Positions 4,656-5,864 of a stretch of DNA of 5,864 nucleotides are shown one piece after another. Within the stretch, counting starts at the first letter, position 1, and each line of letters opens with the position of its first letter. Source of the DNA: Duncaniella sp. (GTDB lineage Bacteria; Bacteroidota; Bacteroidia; Bacteroidales; Muribaculaceae); assembly GCA_022511285.1 (NCBI GenBank), contig JAFLRW010000117.1, positions 1 to 5,864 of the forward strand. Direction: 5' to 3'. A program made the translations under genes and the position numbers. Under the pieces are notes generated by a model. The model had not been told where the DNA came from, ran no database searches, and saw only the letters and a list, made by a program, of their open reading frames with translations.

Positions 4656-5864
4656 ATGAAACGAATACGCAATTTTTGCATCATAGCACACATTGACCAC
4701 GGCAAGAGTACGCTTGCCGACCGTCTGTTGGAATATACTAACACCGTTGCCGGCAAAGATCTCCAGGCTCAGGTGCTCGACGATATGGAGCTTGAGCGTG
4801 AACGTGGCATCACGATAAAGAGCCATGCCATACAGATGAAGTATCCTATCGATGGCACGGAGTACACGCTCAATCTCATTGACACTCCGGGCCACGTTGA
4901 CTTCTCCTACGAGGTGTCGCGCTCCATTGCTGCCTGCGAGGGGGCATTGCTCATCGTAGATGCTTCGCAGGGCATTCAGGCGCAGACCATTTCCAACCTG
5001 TATATGGCCATTGATAATGACCTGGAGATTATTCCGGTCATTAATAAAGTGGACCTTGACTCGGCTAAGCCTGAAGAGGTTGAGGATCAGATTGTTGACC
5101 TCCTGGGATGTGACCGCGAGGAGATTATTCGTGCTTCAGGCAAAACAGGTTTGGGCGTTGAGGAGGTATTGCGCGCCATTGTGGAGCGTGTGCCTGCTCC
5201 TGTCGGCGATCCCGAGGCTCCGCTGCAAGCTCTGATATTTGATTCCGTCTTCAATCCCTTCCGTGGCATTATCGCTTATTTCAAGATTGTGAACGGAACC
5301 ATTCGCAAAGAGGATTTTGTGAAGTTTGTGGCCACAGGGCGCGAGTATAATGCCGATGAAATTGGAGTGCTCAAGCTTGATATGCAGCCTTGTCCTGAGC
5401 TCTCGGCTGGAAATGTTGGCTATATTATTTCCGGCATCAAGACTTCTAAAGAGGTAAAGGTGGGCGATACAATCACCCATGTGAAACGACCCTGCGAGGA
5501 GGCTATTGATGGCTTTGAAGAGGTGAAGCCTATGGTGTTTGCCGGAGTGTATCCTATTGACCCTGAAGATTTTGAGAATCTTCGCGCCTCTCTTGAAAAA
5601 TTGCAGCTCAACGACGCGGCGCTCTCCTTTGCACCGGAAACGTCGATAGCGCTCGGATTCGGATTCCGCTGCGGATTTTTGGGGCTGCTTCACATGGAGG
5701 TCATTGAGGAGCGGCTTGAACGCGAGTTCAATCTTGACCTTATAACTACGGCTCCCAGCGTCATTTACGAGGTAGATGTGCGCGGCGGCGAGCGTGTGCT
5801 GGTAGACAACCCGTCAAACTACCCCTCTCCCGATGAGATCGAGCGTGCGTATGAGCCTGTCGTA
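4656..5864 (+). CDS. lepA: Elongation factor 4 (LepA), 3' end beyond the window
   Basis: LepA is a ribosome-bound translational GTPase related to EF-G, linked to back-translocation, initiation efficiency and ribosome biogenesis. The frame is open from the ATG at 4656 to the last base: 403 codons of a family usually near 595-600 residues, so about a third is missing. The G domain shows all motifs: G1 AHIDHGKST (11-19), G2 ERGIT (49-53), G3 DTPGH (76-80), G4 NKVD (130-133) and G5 ASGKTG (160-165). GDPEAPLQALIFDS opens domain II, and the LepA signature GFGFRCGFLGLLHME lies at 334-348 in domain III. The protein breaks off after the LITTAPSVIYEV region, before the LepA-specific C-terminal domain. 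MKRIRNFCIIAHIDHGK is the normal N-terminus, so the start is secure. There is no Shine-Dalgarno, and a promoter candidate lies immediately upstream. Confidence 0.97.
   Translation, partial: MKRIRNFCIIAHIDHGKSTLADRLLEYTNTVAGKDLQAQVLDDMELERERGITIKSHAIQMKYPIDGTEYTLNLIDTPGHVDFSYEVSRSIAACEGALLIVDASQGIQAQTISNLYMAIDNDLEIIPVINKVDLDSAKPEEVEDQIVDLLGCDREEIIRASGKTGLGVEEVLRAIVERVPAPVGDPEAPLQALIFDSVFNPFRGIIAYFKIVNGTIRKEDFVKFVATGREYNADEIGVLKLDMQPCPELSAGNVGYIISGIKTSKEVKVGDTITHVKRPCEEAIDGFEEVKPMVFAGVYPIDPEDFENLRASLEKLQLNDAALSFAPETSIALGFGFRCGFLGLLHMEVIEERLEREFNLDLITTAPSVIYEVDVRGGERVLVDNPSNYPSPDEIERAYEPVV

Noticed and set aside
5136..5693. 185-codon open frame on the minus strand
   Set aside because: It lies wholly antisense to the well-conserved lepA frame and has no recognisable domain; such frames are common opposite GC-balanced coding sequence.

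Overview
The window holds ordinary chromosomal DNA with five protein-coding genes on two strands, tightly packed. There are no RNA genes, mobile elements or CRISPR arrays. The organism looks like a member of the Bacteroidales, possibly a Muribaculaceae- or Prevotella-like gut bacterium. Three things suggest this. The Pgk, IlvE and LepA proteins read like Bacteroidales versions as I remember them. Promoter-like sequences match the Bacteroides -7 element TAnnTTTG rather than an E. coli -10 box. Start codons lack clear Shine-Dalgarno sequences. The family-level placement is an inference.

Layout: positions 18-1265 (+) encode phosphoglycerate kinase (pgk). A long hairpin followed by a short T-run (1301-1354) separates it from a convergent minus-strand pair. 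That pair is a branched-chain amino acid aminotransferase (ilvE, 1936-2958) followed 16 bp downstream by a small HD-domain phosphohydrolase (1362-1919). A 184-bp AT-rich divergent intergenic region (2959-3142) holds promoter candidates for ilvE and for the plus-strand gene at 3143-4585. That gene encodes a PurF-family protein. A 70-bp gap with its own promoter candidate precedes lepA (elongation factor 4), which starts at 4656 and runs off the right edge after 403 codons.

The genes are housekeeping or metabolic (glycolysis, branched-chain amino acids, a purine-type phosphoribosyltransferase, translation), and I see no single pathway joining them. The most notable item is the PurF-family protein. 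Its phosphoribosyltransferase half and iron-sulfur cysteines are recognisable. Its N-terminal glutaminase half lacks the catalytic cysteine (MGG in place of MCG) and the other motifs expected around the glutamine site, so it looks like a glutaminase-dead paralogue. Smaller points of interest are a triple GATTG repeat inside its promoter spacer, a possibly near-leaderless lepA transcript whose -7 element overlaps a 16-bp perfect palindrome, and a perfect 10-bp inverted repeat just inside the HD-domain gene. I do not see a clearly new multi-gene system.
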